From: Paenibacillus sp. FSL R5-0490
GTDB taxonomy: Bacteria; Bacillota; Bacilli; Bacillales; Cytobacillaceae
NCBI RefSeq assembly: GCF_001956215.1
Contig: NZ_MRTQ01000002.1
Coordinates: 1-64,000 of the forward strand
Direction of reading: 5' to 3'
DNA length: 64,000 nucleotides
Below the pieces are notes generated by a model. The model was not told the origin of the DNA and ran no database searches. It saw nothing but the letters and a program-made list of their open reading frames with translations. Made by a program: the position numbers and the translations under genes. Shown piece after piece: positions 25,622 to 33,919 of this stretch (positions within the stretch are counted from its first letter, which is position 1; every line of letters starts with the position of its first letter).

Positions 25622-26929
25622 TTGATTCTGCATGATATTGAAACGGAAAGCCGCGATAGGATAGAGGAATTGCAGCTGGACCGGCTCAGGCAGACAGTGG
25701 AAAGAGTATATAACCATGTGCCTTTTTATCGGAAAAAGTTTTTGGAAAGTAATATTGCACCTCAAGACGTTACCGGCCTGGATGATATTCGAAAGCTGCC
25801 CTTTACTGTGAAAGCAGATTTACGGGAACATTACCCATTCGGGCTTTTTGCTGTGGATAAAAAAGAAATTGTGCGTCTGCACGCTTCTTCGGGAACGAGC
25901 GGAAAGCCGACTGTAGTGGGCTACACCCGGAATGACATTGAAATGTGGAGTAATCTGATAGCCAGGGCAATCTCCATAGGAGGAGGCGAACCTGGTCAGA
26001 CATTGCATAATGCATATGGATACGGTCTGTTTACCGGCGGACTGGGACTCCATTATGGCAGCGAACAGCTTGGCATGGCAACCGTACCTGTTTCTGGAGG
26101 AAATACCGAGAGACAAATAATGCTGATACAGGACTTTAAGCCGGAAGTTATTTGCGGAACTCCTTCCTATGTCCTCAATTTAGCGGAGAAGATGGAGGAG
26201 CGGGGAATCGACCCTGCAAATACCTCATTAAAGTTTGGGATATTTGGTGCTGAGCCCTGGTCTGAAGAAATGCGGAAAGCTCTCGAAGCTAAGCTTGGAA
26301 TTAAAGCATGCGATATTTATGGGCTCAGTGAAGTAATGGGACCGGGTATTGCAATGGAATGCCATGAAGCTCAAGATGGGCTGCACATTGCAGAGGATCA
26401 TTTCTATGCGGAGGTGATTGATCCGATAAATATGACACCGCTTTCAAATGGAGAAGAAGGTGAGCTTGTTTTTACCAGTTTAACGAAGGAAGCTTTTCCT
26501 GTGATCCGTTATCGTACTGGTGATATTGCCTCCCTTTCTAAAGAAAAATGTGCGTGCGGGAGAACCACGATCCGCATGAGCCGTGTGAAAGGACGCATTG
26601 ACGATATGCTCAATGTTAATGGTGTAAACGTCTTTCCGTCCGAAATTGAACGGTGTATTCTTCAGGTGCCTGAGCTTGCTCCCCATTATCAGATCCATGT
26701 GCATAAAAAGGGAAGCTTAAAAGTTTTAGAGCTTCATGCTGAATGGAGCGAAGAGTTTTATAGGGATATGGGAGAAGAGGAATTCGTAAAAAAGAAGATT
26801 CAGGAAGCATTGAAACAAAACTGCTTTATTACCATCAGACTTGTTCTCCATCCGCCCAAAACGCTGCCAAGATCGGAAGGGAAAGCTGTCAGGATTGTTA
26901 GTCCGGCAGTGGTAAATGCAGTTACCTGA
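25622..26929 (+). CDS. paaK: Phenylacetate-CoA ligase
   Basis: Activates phenylacetate with ATP and CoA to phenylacetyl-CoA, the entry step of the aerobic hybrid paa pathway. 435 residues, normal length. The adenylate-forming motif SSGTSGKPTVVGYT lies near residue 84-97, FGAEPWSEE and YGLSEVMGPG follow near 210-240, and the C-terminal AMP-binding domain has MLNVNGVNVFPSEIE and the KTLPRSEGKAVRI loop. TTG start after GGGAGG. First gene of paaK-A-B-C-D-(EthD)-F-G. Expression is probably governed by the dyad at 25565. Confidence 0.96.
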   Translation: MILHDIETESRDRIEELQLDRLRQTVERVYNHVPFYRKKFLESNIAPQDVTGLDDIRKLPFTVKADLREHYPFGLFAVDKKEIVRLHASSGTSGKPTVVGYTRNDIEMWSNLIARAISIGGGEPGQTLHNAYGYGLFTGGLGLHYGSEQLGMATVPVSGGNTERQIMLIQDFKPEVICGTPSYVLNLAEKMEERGIDPANTSLKFGIFGAEPWSEEMRKALEAKLGIKACDIYGLSEVMGPGIAMECHEAQDGLHIAEDHFYAEVIDPINMTPLSNGEEGELVFTSLTKEAFPVIRYRTGDIASLSKEKCACGRTTIRMSRVKGRIDDMLNVNGVNVFPSEIERCILQVPELAPHYQIHVHKKGSLKVLELHAEWSEEFYRDMGEEEFVKKKIQEALKQNCFITIRLVLHPPKTLPRSEGKAVRIVSPAVVNAVT

Positions 26930-26963
26930 ATGAATCATTTTAAACTCACTGGGGGTGAAACAC

Positions 26964-27923
26964 ATGTCAGAAGCTCTTTTCTTTCAAGAAATGACGGAAG
27001 AACAAAAATATGAGCAGTTTATGAAACGCATTAATGCAGGAGAAAAAATTGAAGCGGATGATTGGATGCCGGAAGATTATCGAATGACATTAATCAAATT
27101 AATTTCAATGCATGGAATCAGTGAAATTATGGGAGCACTTCCTGAAAAGGAATGGGTGCCGAAAGCCCCTTCTTTAAAACGCAAGCTGGGGATCATGGCG
27201 AAAGTGCAGGATGAGATGGGACATGGTCAGCTGCTGCTTCGTGTAGCAGAGGATTTAATGAAGCCTCTCGGCAAGACCCGTGAAGATATTATGCAGGATT
27301 TATTCAGCGGCAGACTGAAATTCCATAATGTCTTTCATATGGAAGCACCAACATGGGGAGATGCCGGTCTGATTGGCTGGCTGGTTGACGGAGCGGCGAT
27401 CATTACCCAGACCAATATGCTTAACGCCTCATATGGCCCTTATGCAAGAGCGCTTAAGAGAATTTGCGCAGAGGAGGTTTTTCATGCCCAACATGGTGAA
27501 GCCATCATCATGGCGCTGGCTGAAGGAACCGACGAGCAAAGAGCAATGGTTCAAGATGCCGTTAACCGCTGGTGGGAAGCGCTGTTAATGTTCTTTGGTC
27601 CGGGTGACGCCTCTACAACAGGCACTTCCAAACAGGATACAACGATAAAATACAGAATCCGGACAAAGACGAACGAAGATTTAAGACAGGATTTTTTCAC
27701 AAAATATATTCCCCGCGTTCTCTCGCTGGGCCTCACGCTGCCGGACGAGACGATGCATTTCGATCAGGAGCGGGAGCTGTGGGTTTATAAGCAGCCTGAT
27801 TGGAATAGGTTCAAGGACATTATTAAAAATAATGGTCCAAAATCTCAGGAGCGGCTCGGCCTCCGACGCACAGCTTACGATACTAACAAATGGGTGCGGG
27901 AAGCTCTCAATACTGCAAATTAA
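26964..27923 (+). CDS. paaA: Phenylacetyl-CoA epoxidase subunit A
   Basis: Catalytic subunit of the diiron phenylacetyl-CoA 1,2-epoxidase PaaABC(E), which forms ring-1,2-epoxyphenylacetyl-CoA with O2. 319 residues. The ferritin-like four-helix core carries the iron ligands in DEMGHGQLLLR (about 77) and EEVFHAQHG (about 172), and the sequence matches PaaA throughout. The ATG at 26964 follows GGGGGTGAAA; a GTG three codons upstream is unlikely. 34 bases after paaK, then paaB. Confidence 0.96.
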   Translation: MSEALFFQEMTEEQKYEQFMKRINAGEKIEADDWMPEDYRMTLIKLISMHGISEIMGALPEKEWVPKAPSLKRKLGIMAKVQDEMGHGQLLLRVAEDLMKPLGKTREDIMQDLFSGRLKFHNVFHMEAPTWGDAGLIGWLVDGAAIITQTNMLNASYGPYARALKRICAEEVFHAQHGEAIIMALAEGTDEQRAMVQDAVNRWWEALLMFFGPGDASTTGTSKQDTTIKYRIRTKTNEDLRQDFFTKYIPRVLSLGLTLPDETMHFDQERELWVYKQPDWNRFKDIIKNNGPKSQERLGLRRTAYDTNKWVREALNTAN

Positions 27924-27947
27924 ACCGTTCAGATGGGAGGGGTACCT

Positions 27948-28298
27948 TTGGGTAACGAAGGATTTTATCAGGAATTTGAAGTTTTTAGTCAAAGAACCGA
28001 TACCTCGCCTCTGCAATATCAATTTTCCCTGCTGGCGCCAAATCGGGAGCTTGCACTCGTTATGGCGCAGGAAAATTTTATGAGGAGAGAGCCGGTTGCT
28101 GATATCTGGGTCGTCAAACGCTCTGATATCCGGAAGCTGACGCCGGAAGAAAAGCAATCACTTCAGCGTCTAGACAACAAAGAATACCGCACGACAAAAG
28201 GATATGGATATCTGAAGAAAAAGTGGCGGCACTATGAGCAGGAAATGCTTGATGAAAAGGAAATTCTTTCATGGGGAGGGATGAAGAAAGGTGACTGA
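27948..28298 (+). CDS. paaB: Phenylacetyl-CoA epoxidase subunit B
   Basis: Small structural subunit of the phenylacetyl-CoA epoxidase. 116 residues with the PaaB signature (EFEVFSQRTDTSPLQYQFSL near the N-terminus and NFMRREPVADIWVVKRSDI in the middle). The start is taken as TTG 27948, seven bases past GGAGG; the ATG five codons upstream overlaps the ribosome site. Its end overlaps the paaC start by eight bases, indicating coupling. Confidence 0.93.
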   Translation: MGNEGFYQEFEVFSQRTDTSPLQYQFSLLAPNRELALVMAQENFMRREPVADIWVVKRSDIRKLTPEEKQSLQRLDNKEYRTTKGYGYLKKKWRHYEQEMLDEKEILSWGGMKKGD

Positions 28299-29112
28299 GC
28301 CAGCAGGAAATATGCCAATCAACACTAAGGTTAAGCCGCCACTGACATCATTATTGTATCAGTTGGCTGACGATGATTTCATCCTTGCCTACCGGGGTTC
28401 AGAATGGCTTGGACTGGCGCCCCATATAGAGGAGGATGTCGCCTTTTCATCCATCAGCCAGGATACCATGGGCCATGCAGCTATGTTTTATCAGCTGCTG
28501 TCCGATCTCGGAGAAGGCAATGCAGACAGTCTTGCACATGCAAGAGAAGCTTCTGAAAGGCGAAATGCTGTCCTTTTAGAATTGGTAAATGGCCCTGGTC
28601 ATTACTTGTCTTCAGCACAATATGACTGGGCATTTGCGGTTGTAAGAAATTATTTTTATTGCCAAGCGAAAAAAATCAGATTGGACTCTCTGAAAAACTC
28701 TTCTTATCGGCCTTTAGCCGAAGTGGCATTAAAGGTCAATATGGAGCTTTATTACCACCTTCTTCACTGGAAAACATGGTTTATACAGTTGCTGCAGGCT
28801 GGCGGAGAAGCCAGAACAAGAATGGAAGCGGCCATTGAGAAGGTATTAGCAGATTTCGAAGGAGTTCTGAATTTGGGGCCCCAGGCAAAAGAAATGGCTG
28901 AACATGGCCTCATTGAAAAGGAAGAAGTATTAAAGCAGCGCTGGCTGTTAATCATGAAGCCTGTTTTTGAATCTGTCAATCTGGCAGTCTCAGAAGCGGA
29001 CCTTGCTATGAAGACTGGAAATGGACGAATAGGAGAGCATACTGCCGACCTTGATGACGCATTGTCCACTTTGAGCGAGGTGTATAACATAAATCCGGCT
29101 GCAAGCTGGTAA
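28291..29112 (+). CDS. paaC: Phenylacetyl-CoA epoxidase subunit C
   Basis: Structural partner of PaaA in the epoxidase, a ferritin-like helical protein without the full iron site. 273 residues. Family features: LLYQLADDDFILAYRGSEW near residue 20, ISQDTMGHAAMFYQLLSDLG near 54 and AEVALKVNMELYYHLLHWKTW near 140. GTG start overlapping paaB. Followed after 21 bases by paaD. Confidence 0.95.
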   Translation: MTEPAGNMPINTKVKPPLTSLLYQLADDDFILAYRGSEWLGLAPHIEEDVAFSSISQDTMGHAAMFYQLLSDLGEGNADSLAHAREASERRNAVLLELVNGPGHYLSSAQYDWAFAVVRNYFYCQAKKIRLDSLKNSSYRPLAEVALKVNMELYYHLLHWKTWFIQLLQAGGEARTRMEAAIEKVLADFEGVLNLGPQAKEMAEHGLIEKEEVLKQRWLLIMKPVFESVNLAVSEADLAMKTGNGRIGEHTADLDDALSTLSEVYNINPAASW

Positions 29113-29133
29113 GTTTTCTAAAGGGTGATGTAA

Positions 29134-29631
29134 ATGGAGCAGGATCAAATATTGATAAAAACCGCGTTAGAAGCGCTTCATAATGTTAAAGACCCTGAAA
29201 TAGATACCATTTCAATCGTTGATTTAGGAATGGTAGAACAGATTAAGGTGGAGGGCCAGTCAGTTTTGGTTAAACTCCTGCCTACTTTTATGGGATGCCC
29301 TGCCCTGGATATTATTCAAAAAAACGTTGAAGGCGAGCTGGGGAAAGCAGGGATTTTTGAAAAAATAGAAGTCCAGTTTATCTATCATCCGCCATGGACG
29401 TCTGACCGGGTAACAGAGACCGGCAGGATAAAGCTTAAGGAATTCGGGATCGCGCCACCTCCAAAATTCATAAGTGAAACGGGCGAATGGCATGTGGATT
29501 GTCCTTTTTGCGGGTCCGCATATACGACGATGGATAACCTTTTTGGCCCCACAGCCTGCCGCAGCATCCTATACTGCAAATCCTGCAAGAACCCCTTTGA
29601 AGCTATGAAACCAGTATCGACTATGATGTAG
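29134..29631 (+). CDS. paaD: PaaD, metal-sulfur assembly factor for the epoxidase
   Basis: 165 residues. The N-terminal DUF59/MIP18 domain (ALHNVKDPEIDTISIVDLGMV, PTFMGCPALDII) is followed by a zinc ribbon with two CxxC pairs (CPFCG and CKSC near the C-terminus). PaaD is required for phenylacetyl-CoA epoxidase activity and is thought to help mature the iron-sulfur reductase PaaE. This is odd here because no paaE is present in the window. Confidence 0.93.
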   Translation: MEQDQILIKTALEALHNVKDPEIDTISIVDLGMVEQIKVEGQSVLVKLLPTFMGCPALDIIQKNVEGELGKAGIFEKIEVQFIYHPPWTSDRVTETGRIKLKEFGIAPPPKFISETGEWHVDCPFCGSAYTTMDNLFGPTACRSILYCKSCKNPFEAMKPVSTMM

Positions 29632-29694
29632 CAGGCTTTTTAAAAAATAAAATCCAGAACTTAAAACTATTAAAAATTGAGAGGAAGTTGACAA

Positions 29695-30003
29695 ATGGTA
29701 AAATTAATCGCTCTTTATAAGCATCCTGAAAATAAGGAGGCATTTGATGATCATTATTTTAATACGCACGCGCCTCTTACAGCCAAAATTCCGGGTCTCC
29801 GCAAAATGGAAGTTACAAAAATTGTGGGCAGCCCTATGGGAGGCGAAGGGAAGTACTATTTGATGTGCGAAATGTACTATGACAGCCATGAAGCATTGCA
29901 GGAAGCCATGAAAACAGACGAAGGCAAGGCATCAGGCAAAGACGCCATGAAATTTGCAGGTGATATTATCACACTTATGATCGGTGAGGAAGCAGATGAA
30001 TAA
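29695..30003 (+). CDS. EthD-family protein within the paa operon
   Basis: 102 residues, a dimeric alpha/beta barrel of the EthD type (VKLIALYKHPENKEAFDDHYFNTHAPLTAKIPGLR). EthD was first described beside a P450 system that degrades ether fuels; its biochemical role is unsettled. Its placement between paaD and paaF suggests an auxiliary role in the epoxidase steps. AGGAAG precedes the ATG. The stop overlaps the start of paaF by eight bases. Enzyme activity is not assignable from sequence. Confidence 0.85.
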   Translation: MVKLIALYKHPENKEAFDDHYFNTHAPLTAKIPGLRKMEVTKIVGSPMGGEGKYYLMCEMYYDSHEALQEAMKTDEGKASGKDAMKFAGDIITLMIGEEADE

Positions 30004-30775
30004 AAGCTATGAAACCATTGAAGTTTCACAGCAAGGAAAACTTGGTTTAATCGCTTTGAACCGGCCTAAGGTTCTAAATGCTATTAACCGCACGATGGTT
30101 TCAGAGATTCTTTCGGCAATGGAGGACTTTGAGGCAGACTCAAGCGTCAAGGCCATTGTATTAAGCGGCAATGGAAGAGCCTTTGCAGCCGGGGCAGATA
30201 TTGATGAAATGGCAAATGATCATGCAATCGATTTTGAGCTTCGCAATCAATTTAAAGATTGGGATCGTCTTGCCATGATCAAGAAACCGATTATCGGAGC
30301 TGTGCAGGGCTTTGCCCTTGGCGGAGGCTTTGAGCTTGCGTTATGCTGTGATTTGCTTTATGCGGCGGATAATGCGGAATTTGGATTTCCGGAAGTGAAC
30401 CTTGGCGTAATGCCGGGTGCAGGCGGAACGCAAAGGCTTACTAAGCTAGTGGGAAAAACGAAAGCAATGGAATGGCTTTTTACCGGCAAAAGAATCTCGG
30501 CGAGGGGAGCCCTTCACCATGGCATCGTCAACCAGCTAATAGCAGAGGAGCTTCTGCTCGAAGAAACGATGAAAGCGGCTGAGCAAATCTCCAGCCAGGC
30601 TCCAATCGCCATACGCCTTATAAAAGAAGCAGTCCTAAAGGCAGTTGACACACCTTTAAATGAAGGAATGGAATTCGAAAGAAAGAACTTCTACCTATTA
30701 TTCTCGACAGAAGATCAAAAAGAAGGAATGAATGCCTTTATTGAAAAACGCAAGCCTCATTTTAAAGGAAAGTAG
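29996..30775 (+). CDS. paaF: Enoyl-CoA hydratase, PaaF-like
   Basis: Crotonase-family enzyme, 259 residues, expected to hydrate 2,3-dehydroadipyl-CoA to 3-hydroxyadipyl-CoA in the lower paa pathway. It has the oxyanion-hole segments GNGRAFAAGADIDEM (about 56-70) and GFALGGGFELALCCDL (about 105-120), with the catalytic Glu region PEVNLGVMPGAGGTQRL. The assignment to PaaF rather than PaaG follows its closer match to true hydratases and the order in the operon. The ATG at 29996 lies inside the EthD gene end. Confidence 0.88.
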   Translation: MNKSYETIEVSQQGKLGLIALNRPKVLNAINRTMVSEILSAMEDFEADSSVKAIVLSGNGRAFAAGADIDEMANDHAIDFELRNQFKDWDRLAMIKKPIIGAVQGFALGGGFELALCCDLLYAADNAEFGFPEVNLGVMPGAGGTQRLTKLVGKTKAMEWLFTGKRISARGALHHGIVNQLIAEELLLEETMKAAEQISSQAPIAIRLIKEAVLKAVDTPLNEGMEFERKNFYLLFSTEDQKEGMNAFIEKRKPHFKGK

Positions 30776-30793
30776 AGGAGGTGTACATAGCTG

Positions 30794-31567
30794 ATGTTTG
30801 AAACCGTAAAATACGAGGTAGCAAACGGTGTAGCATGGATTACATTAAACCGTCCGGATAAGCTGAATGCGTTCACCGAACAGCTGAATAAAGAGGTTCA
30901 GCAGTCCGTAAAACAGGCAAGCAGAGAGAAAGAAGTCAGATGTCTCGTCATTACAGGTGAAGGGCGTGCATTCTGCTCCGGCCAGGATCTTCAGGGTGTA
31001 AATGAGGACATGGATCATGGCGAGGTTCTCCGGCGGTTCTATAATCCAATGGTATTGGAGATTCATAGATGCGAGAAACCTATTATCGCAGCTGTTAATG
31101 GGGTGGCAGCAGGTGCCGGTATGAGTCTTGCGTTAGCCTGCGATTTCAGACTCCTGTCTGAAAAAGCCAGTTTTTTAGAAGCTTTTATTCATGTCGGGCT
31201 GGTCCCAGATGCCGGTAACCTATACTTTCTTCCAAAGCTGATCGGTCATGCCAAAGCCATGGAGCTTGCTGTGCTTGGTGAAAAGATTAATGCCGAGGAA
31301 GCCAAAGAGCTGGGCCTTGCTACAAAGGTAATTCCTATGGAGCAATGGCAGGCTGAAATAACTGCTTTTGCAGAAAAGGTTGCCAGTATGCCGACAGCAG
31401 CGATTGCCGTAATCAAGAAAAATTTGAAAGCGAGCTGGGAATCCACTCTGGAAGAAAGTCTGGAGCGGGATGCACAAGGACAGCGGATTGCGGGCCTTAC
31501 TCTTGATCATAAAGAGGGTGTAGCGGCATTTATGCAAAAGCGGAAGCCAGTGTTTCAAGGGAAATAG
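30794..31567 (+). CDS. paaG: 2-(1,2-epoxy-1,2-dihydrophenyl)acetyl-CoA isomerase, PaaG-like
   Basis: Crotonase-family isomerase, 257 residues. Predicted to turn the epoxide into oxepin-CoA and later shift a double bond. Motifs: GEGRAFCSGQDLQGV (about 57-70), AVNGVAAGAGMSLALACDFRL (about 97-117) and HVGLVPDAGNLYFLPKLIG, in which the Asp replaces the hydratase Glu pattern as in PaaG. RBS AGGAGGTG ten bases before the ATG. Last gene before an internal terminator at 31628. Confidence 0.9.
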   Translation: MFETVKYEVANGVAWITLNRPDKLNAFTEQLNKEVQQSVKQASREKEVRCLVITGEGRAFCSGQDLQGVNEDMDHGEVLRRFYNPMVLEIHRCEKPIIAAVNGVAAGAGMSLALACDFRLLSEKASFLEAFIHVGLVPDAGNLYFLPKLIGHAKAMELAVLGEKINAEEAKELGLATKVIPMEQWQAEITAFAEKVASMPTAAIAVIKKNLKASWESTLEESLERDAQGQRIAGLTLDHKEGVAAFMQKRKPVFQGK

Positions 31568-31627
31568 CCTTTGTAAAACTATAAAACTTAGAATTACTTT
31601 TAGAATATTTGCCCGTTATATGGTTTG

Positions 31628-31660
31628 CGAGCATCTCGTATCGGGTGCTCGTCTTTTTTT
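31628..31660 (+). terminator. Intercistronic terminator between paaG and paaH
   Basis: An 8-bp stem with one G-U pair (31628-31635 with 31644-31651), then CTTTTTTT. Only about 20 bases separate it from the paaH start, so no full promoter fits after it; paaHJ probably depend on partial readthrough. Confidence 0.75.
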
Positions 31661-31682
31661 AAACTGAAAGGGGGATTATACC

Positions 31683-32549
31683 TTGAAAAATATTGTCGTG
31701 ATCGGTTCAGGTGTCATGGGGCGCGGGATTGCGTATGTTAGTGCAGTCGGGGGCTTCCATACAACCCTTGTAGATATCAGCCAGGAGCAATTAATCCGTG
31801 CGGAAAACGAGATTGACAGCATCTTTGAAAAAGGGCTCGCTAGGAAGAAAATTACAGCCGCTGATTTGGAAGAAAGCAAAAGCAGGCTTAACTATTCTGT
31901 AAGTCTTGCACAGCATGTAAGTGAAGCAGATCTTGTTATTGAAGCCGTTCCTGAAGTGATGGATATAAAGAGAAATATTTTTGAAGTGATCGATCAGCAC
32001 GCTTCAGAGCATTGCTGTTTTGCAACAAACACCTCTACCATGAGTCCAACAGAGATTGGGTCCTTTACCAATCGCCCGGACAAAGTGATTGCCATGCATT
32101 TCTTTAACCCCGTCCATAAAATGCCGCTTGTAGAAATTATTAAAGGGCTTGAAACGAGCGAAGAAACAGCACAGTCAATAAAACGTGCTGCCGAGCAAAT
32201 GGGAAAAGAAACAGTCGTCATAAATGAGTTTCCGGGCTTCGTGACGAGCAGGATCAGCGCGCTCGTGGGGAATGAAGCATTTTATATGCTGCAGGAAGGT
32301 CTCGGCACCCCCGAAGAAATTGATAAAGCCATTAAGCTTGGTCTGAACTATCCCATGGGCCCTTTCGAACTGGGCGACCTTGTCGGCCTCGATACGCGCC
32401 TGAATAATTTAAAATACCTTCACAGCAAGCTGGGTGAAAAATACCGGCCGGCACCGCTCCTTGAACAGTATGTGAAAGCTGGCAGGCTTGGACGCAAAAC
32501 GGGCAAAGGTGTTTATGATTACACTGCCAGAGAGGGTGTCAGGCAATGA
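31683..32549 (+). CDS. paaH: 3-hydroxyacyl-CoA dehydrogenase, PaaH-like
   Basis: NAD-dependent dehydrogenase of 288 residues, predicted to oxidise 3-hydroxyadipyl-CoA. An N-terminal Rossmann fold with GSGVMGRGIAY (about 8-18), the signature HFFNPVHKMPLVEII with the catalytic His (about 137) and EFPGFVTSR (about 180-188), then a C-terminal 3HCDH domain (NYPMGPFELGDLVGLD). Single-domain length as in PaaH/Hbd. TTG start after AAGGGGG. Its last four bases overlap the paaJ start (ATGA). Confidence 0.93.
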   Translation: MKNIVVIGSGVMGRGIAYVSAVGGFHTTLVDISQEQLIRAENEIDSIFEKGLARKKITAADLEESKSRLNYSVSLAQHVSEADLVIEAVPEVMDIKRNIFEVIDQHASEHCCFATNTSTMSPTEIGSFTNRPDKVIAMHFFNPVHKMPLVEIIKGLETSEETAQSIKRAAEQMGKETVVINEFPGFVTSRISALVGNEAFYMLQEGLGTPEEIDKAIKLGLNYPMGPFELGDLVGLDTRLNNLKYLHSKLGEKYRPAPLLEQYVKAGRLGRKTGKGVYDYTAREGVRQ

Positions 32550-33742
32550 GGAAAGCAGTAATCGTTGATGCTGTCCGGACTCCGATTGGAAGATATAAAG
32601 GCGGGTTAAAGGATATCCGTCCCGATGATTTGGGAGCCATTGTTATTAAGGCCTTGCTGGATAGAAATCCCGTGGTGAATCCTGCAGAAATTGAAGAGGT
32701 CATATTGGGAAATGCAAATCAGGCAGGAGAAGATAATCGCAATGTCGCCAGGATGGCAGCGTTGCTCGCCGGTTTGCCTGTCGAAGTGGCTGCTTCTACG
32801 GTTAACCGGCTTTGCGGATCTGGTTTAGATGCTGTAAATTATGCTGCACGTGCTATTTTAGCAGGAGAAGGAGATATTTTTATTGCTGGAGGCACCGAAA
32901 GCATGACCCGTGCACCATTTGTCATGGCAAAGCCAAGCAGCGAGTTTCCAAGAGGAAATATGGAAATGTTTGATACAACCATCGGCTGGCGATTTACAAA
33001 CAACAGGCTTGAGAACATGTATGGTGCTGAAAGCATGCCCAAAACAGCAGAAAATGTTGCAGAGAAATATGGTATATCCCGTGAAGAGCAGGACCGGTTT
33101 GCTCTTGAAAGCCAGAAGAGGGCAAAATCAGCAATTGAAAAAGGCTTATTTGACGATGAAATCATTCCTGTTACATACATGGATAAAAAAGGGAAGGAAA
33201 TCACCATTTCACATGATGAGCATCCCCGTCCGGAAACAACTTATGAAAAGCTCTCCAGCTTAAAGCCGATTTTTCAGGGCGGAACTGTAACGGCAGGCAA
33301 TGCTTCAGGGGTTAACGACGGTGCCTCTGCATTGCTGCTGATGTCTGAGGAAAAAGCCGGTGAACTGGGATTAAAGCCCCTTGGAACTTATATTGTTTCC
33401 GCAGCAGCAGGGCTTGAGCCGTCAATTATGGGAGCAGGTCCTGTGTTTTCCACTCAGAAAGCATTAAAGAGGGCGGGACTTGCCATGAGTGATATTGACT
33501 TAACTGAATTAAATGAAGCGTTTGCTTCGCAATCCCTCGCCTGCATTAATGAACTGGGCGCAGATCCGGAACGGGTAAACGTGAATGGGGGAGCGATTGC
33601 ATTTGGCCATCCGCTTGGGGCGAGCGGCGCCCGTATCTTGACAACTTTATTGCATGAGATGAAGCGCAGGAATTCTAAATACGGCCTGGCAACGATGTGT
33701 GTGGGTGTCGGGCAGGGGATATCAACGATTGTTGAGCGCTGA
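32546..33742 (+). CDS. paaJ: Thiolase, PaaJ-like (beta-ketoadipyl-CoA thiolase)
   Basis: 398-residue thiolase, predicted to cleave 3-oxoadipyl-CoA (and 3-oxo-5,6-dehydrosuberyl-CoA) to acetyl-CoA and succinyl-CoA. Motifs: NRLCGSGLDAV with the acyl-carrying Cys (about 91), NVNGGAIAFGHPLGASGAR (about 346-364) and CVGVGQG (about 387) with the second catalytic Cys. The operon context separates it from the general acetyl-CoA acetyltransferases it resembles. Followed by a strong terminator. Confidence 0.92.
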   Translation: MRKAVIVDAVRTPIGRYKGGLKDIRPDDLGAIVIKALLDRNPVVNPAEIEEVILGNANQAGEDNRNVARMAALLAGLPVEVAASTVNRLCGSGLDAVNYAARAILAGEGDIFIAGGTESMTRAPFVMAKPSSEFPRGNMEMFDTTIGWRFTNNRLENMYGAESMPKTAENVAEKYGISREEQDRFALESQKRAKSAIEKGLFDDEIIPVTYMDKKGKEITISHDEHPRPETTYEKLSSLKPIFQGGTVTAGNASGVNDGASALLLMSEEKAGELGLKPLGTYIVSAAAGLEPSIMGAGPVFSTQKALKRAGLAMSDIDLTELNEAFASQSLACINELGADPERVNVNGGAIAFGHPLGASGARILTTLLHEMKRRNSKYGLATMCVGVGQGISTIVER

Positions 33743-33771
33743 CCATAGAGGCATTATACTCTATGGTTTTT
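33743..33771 (+). terminator. Terminator of the paa operon
   Basis: Perfect 8-bp stem CCATAGAG with CTCTATGG (33743-33750 with 33759-33766), followed by T5. Confidence 0.85.
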
Positions 33772-33868
33772 AAAGCTCTTAACGATTTTAGCGTGGCAGC
33801 AGGAAGACAATTCTTTAGTATGCCGAAAAAGTATTTTCAAAACTGCCTAACTTTAGTACACTAATATA

Positions 33869-33887
33869 TAACGAAATTTATCCGTTC
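33869..33887. promoter_or_regulatory. Candidate operator upstream of paaX, TAACG-N9-CGTTC
   Basis: Matches the paaK-upstream dyad in arm sequence and spacing except for the last base. It lies 33 bases before the paaX start codon, consistent with autoregulation. Confidence 0.5.
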
Positions 33888-33919
33888 AACCGACATGATG
33901 AAATGAGGATGAAGGCAAG

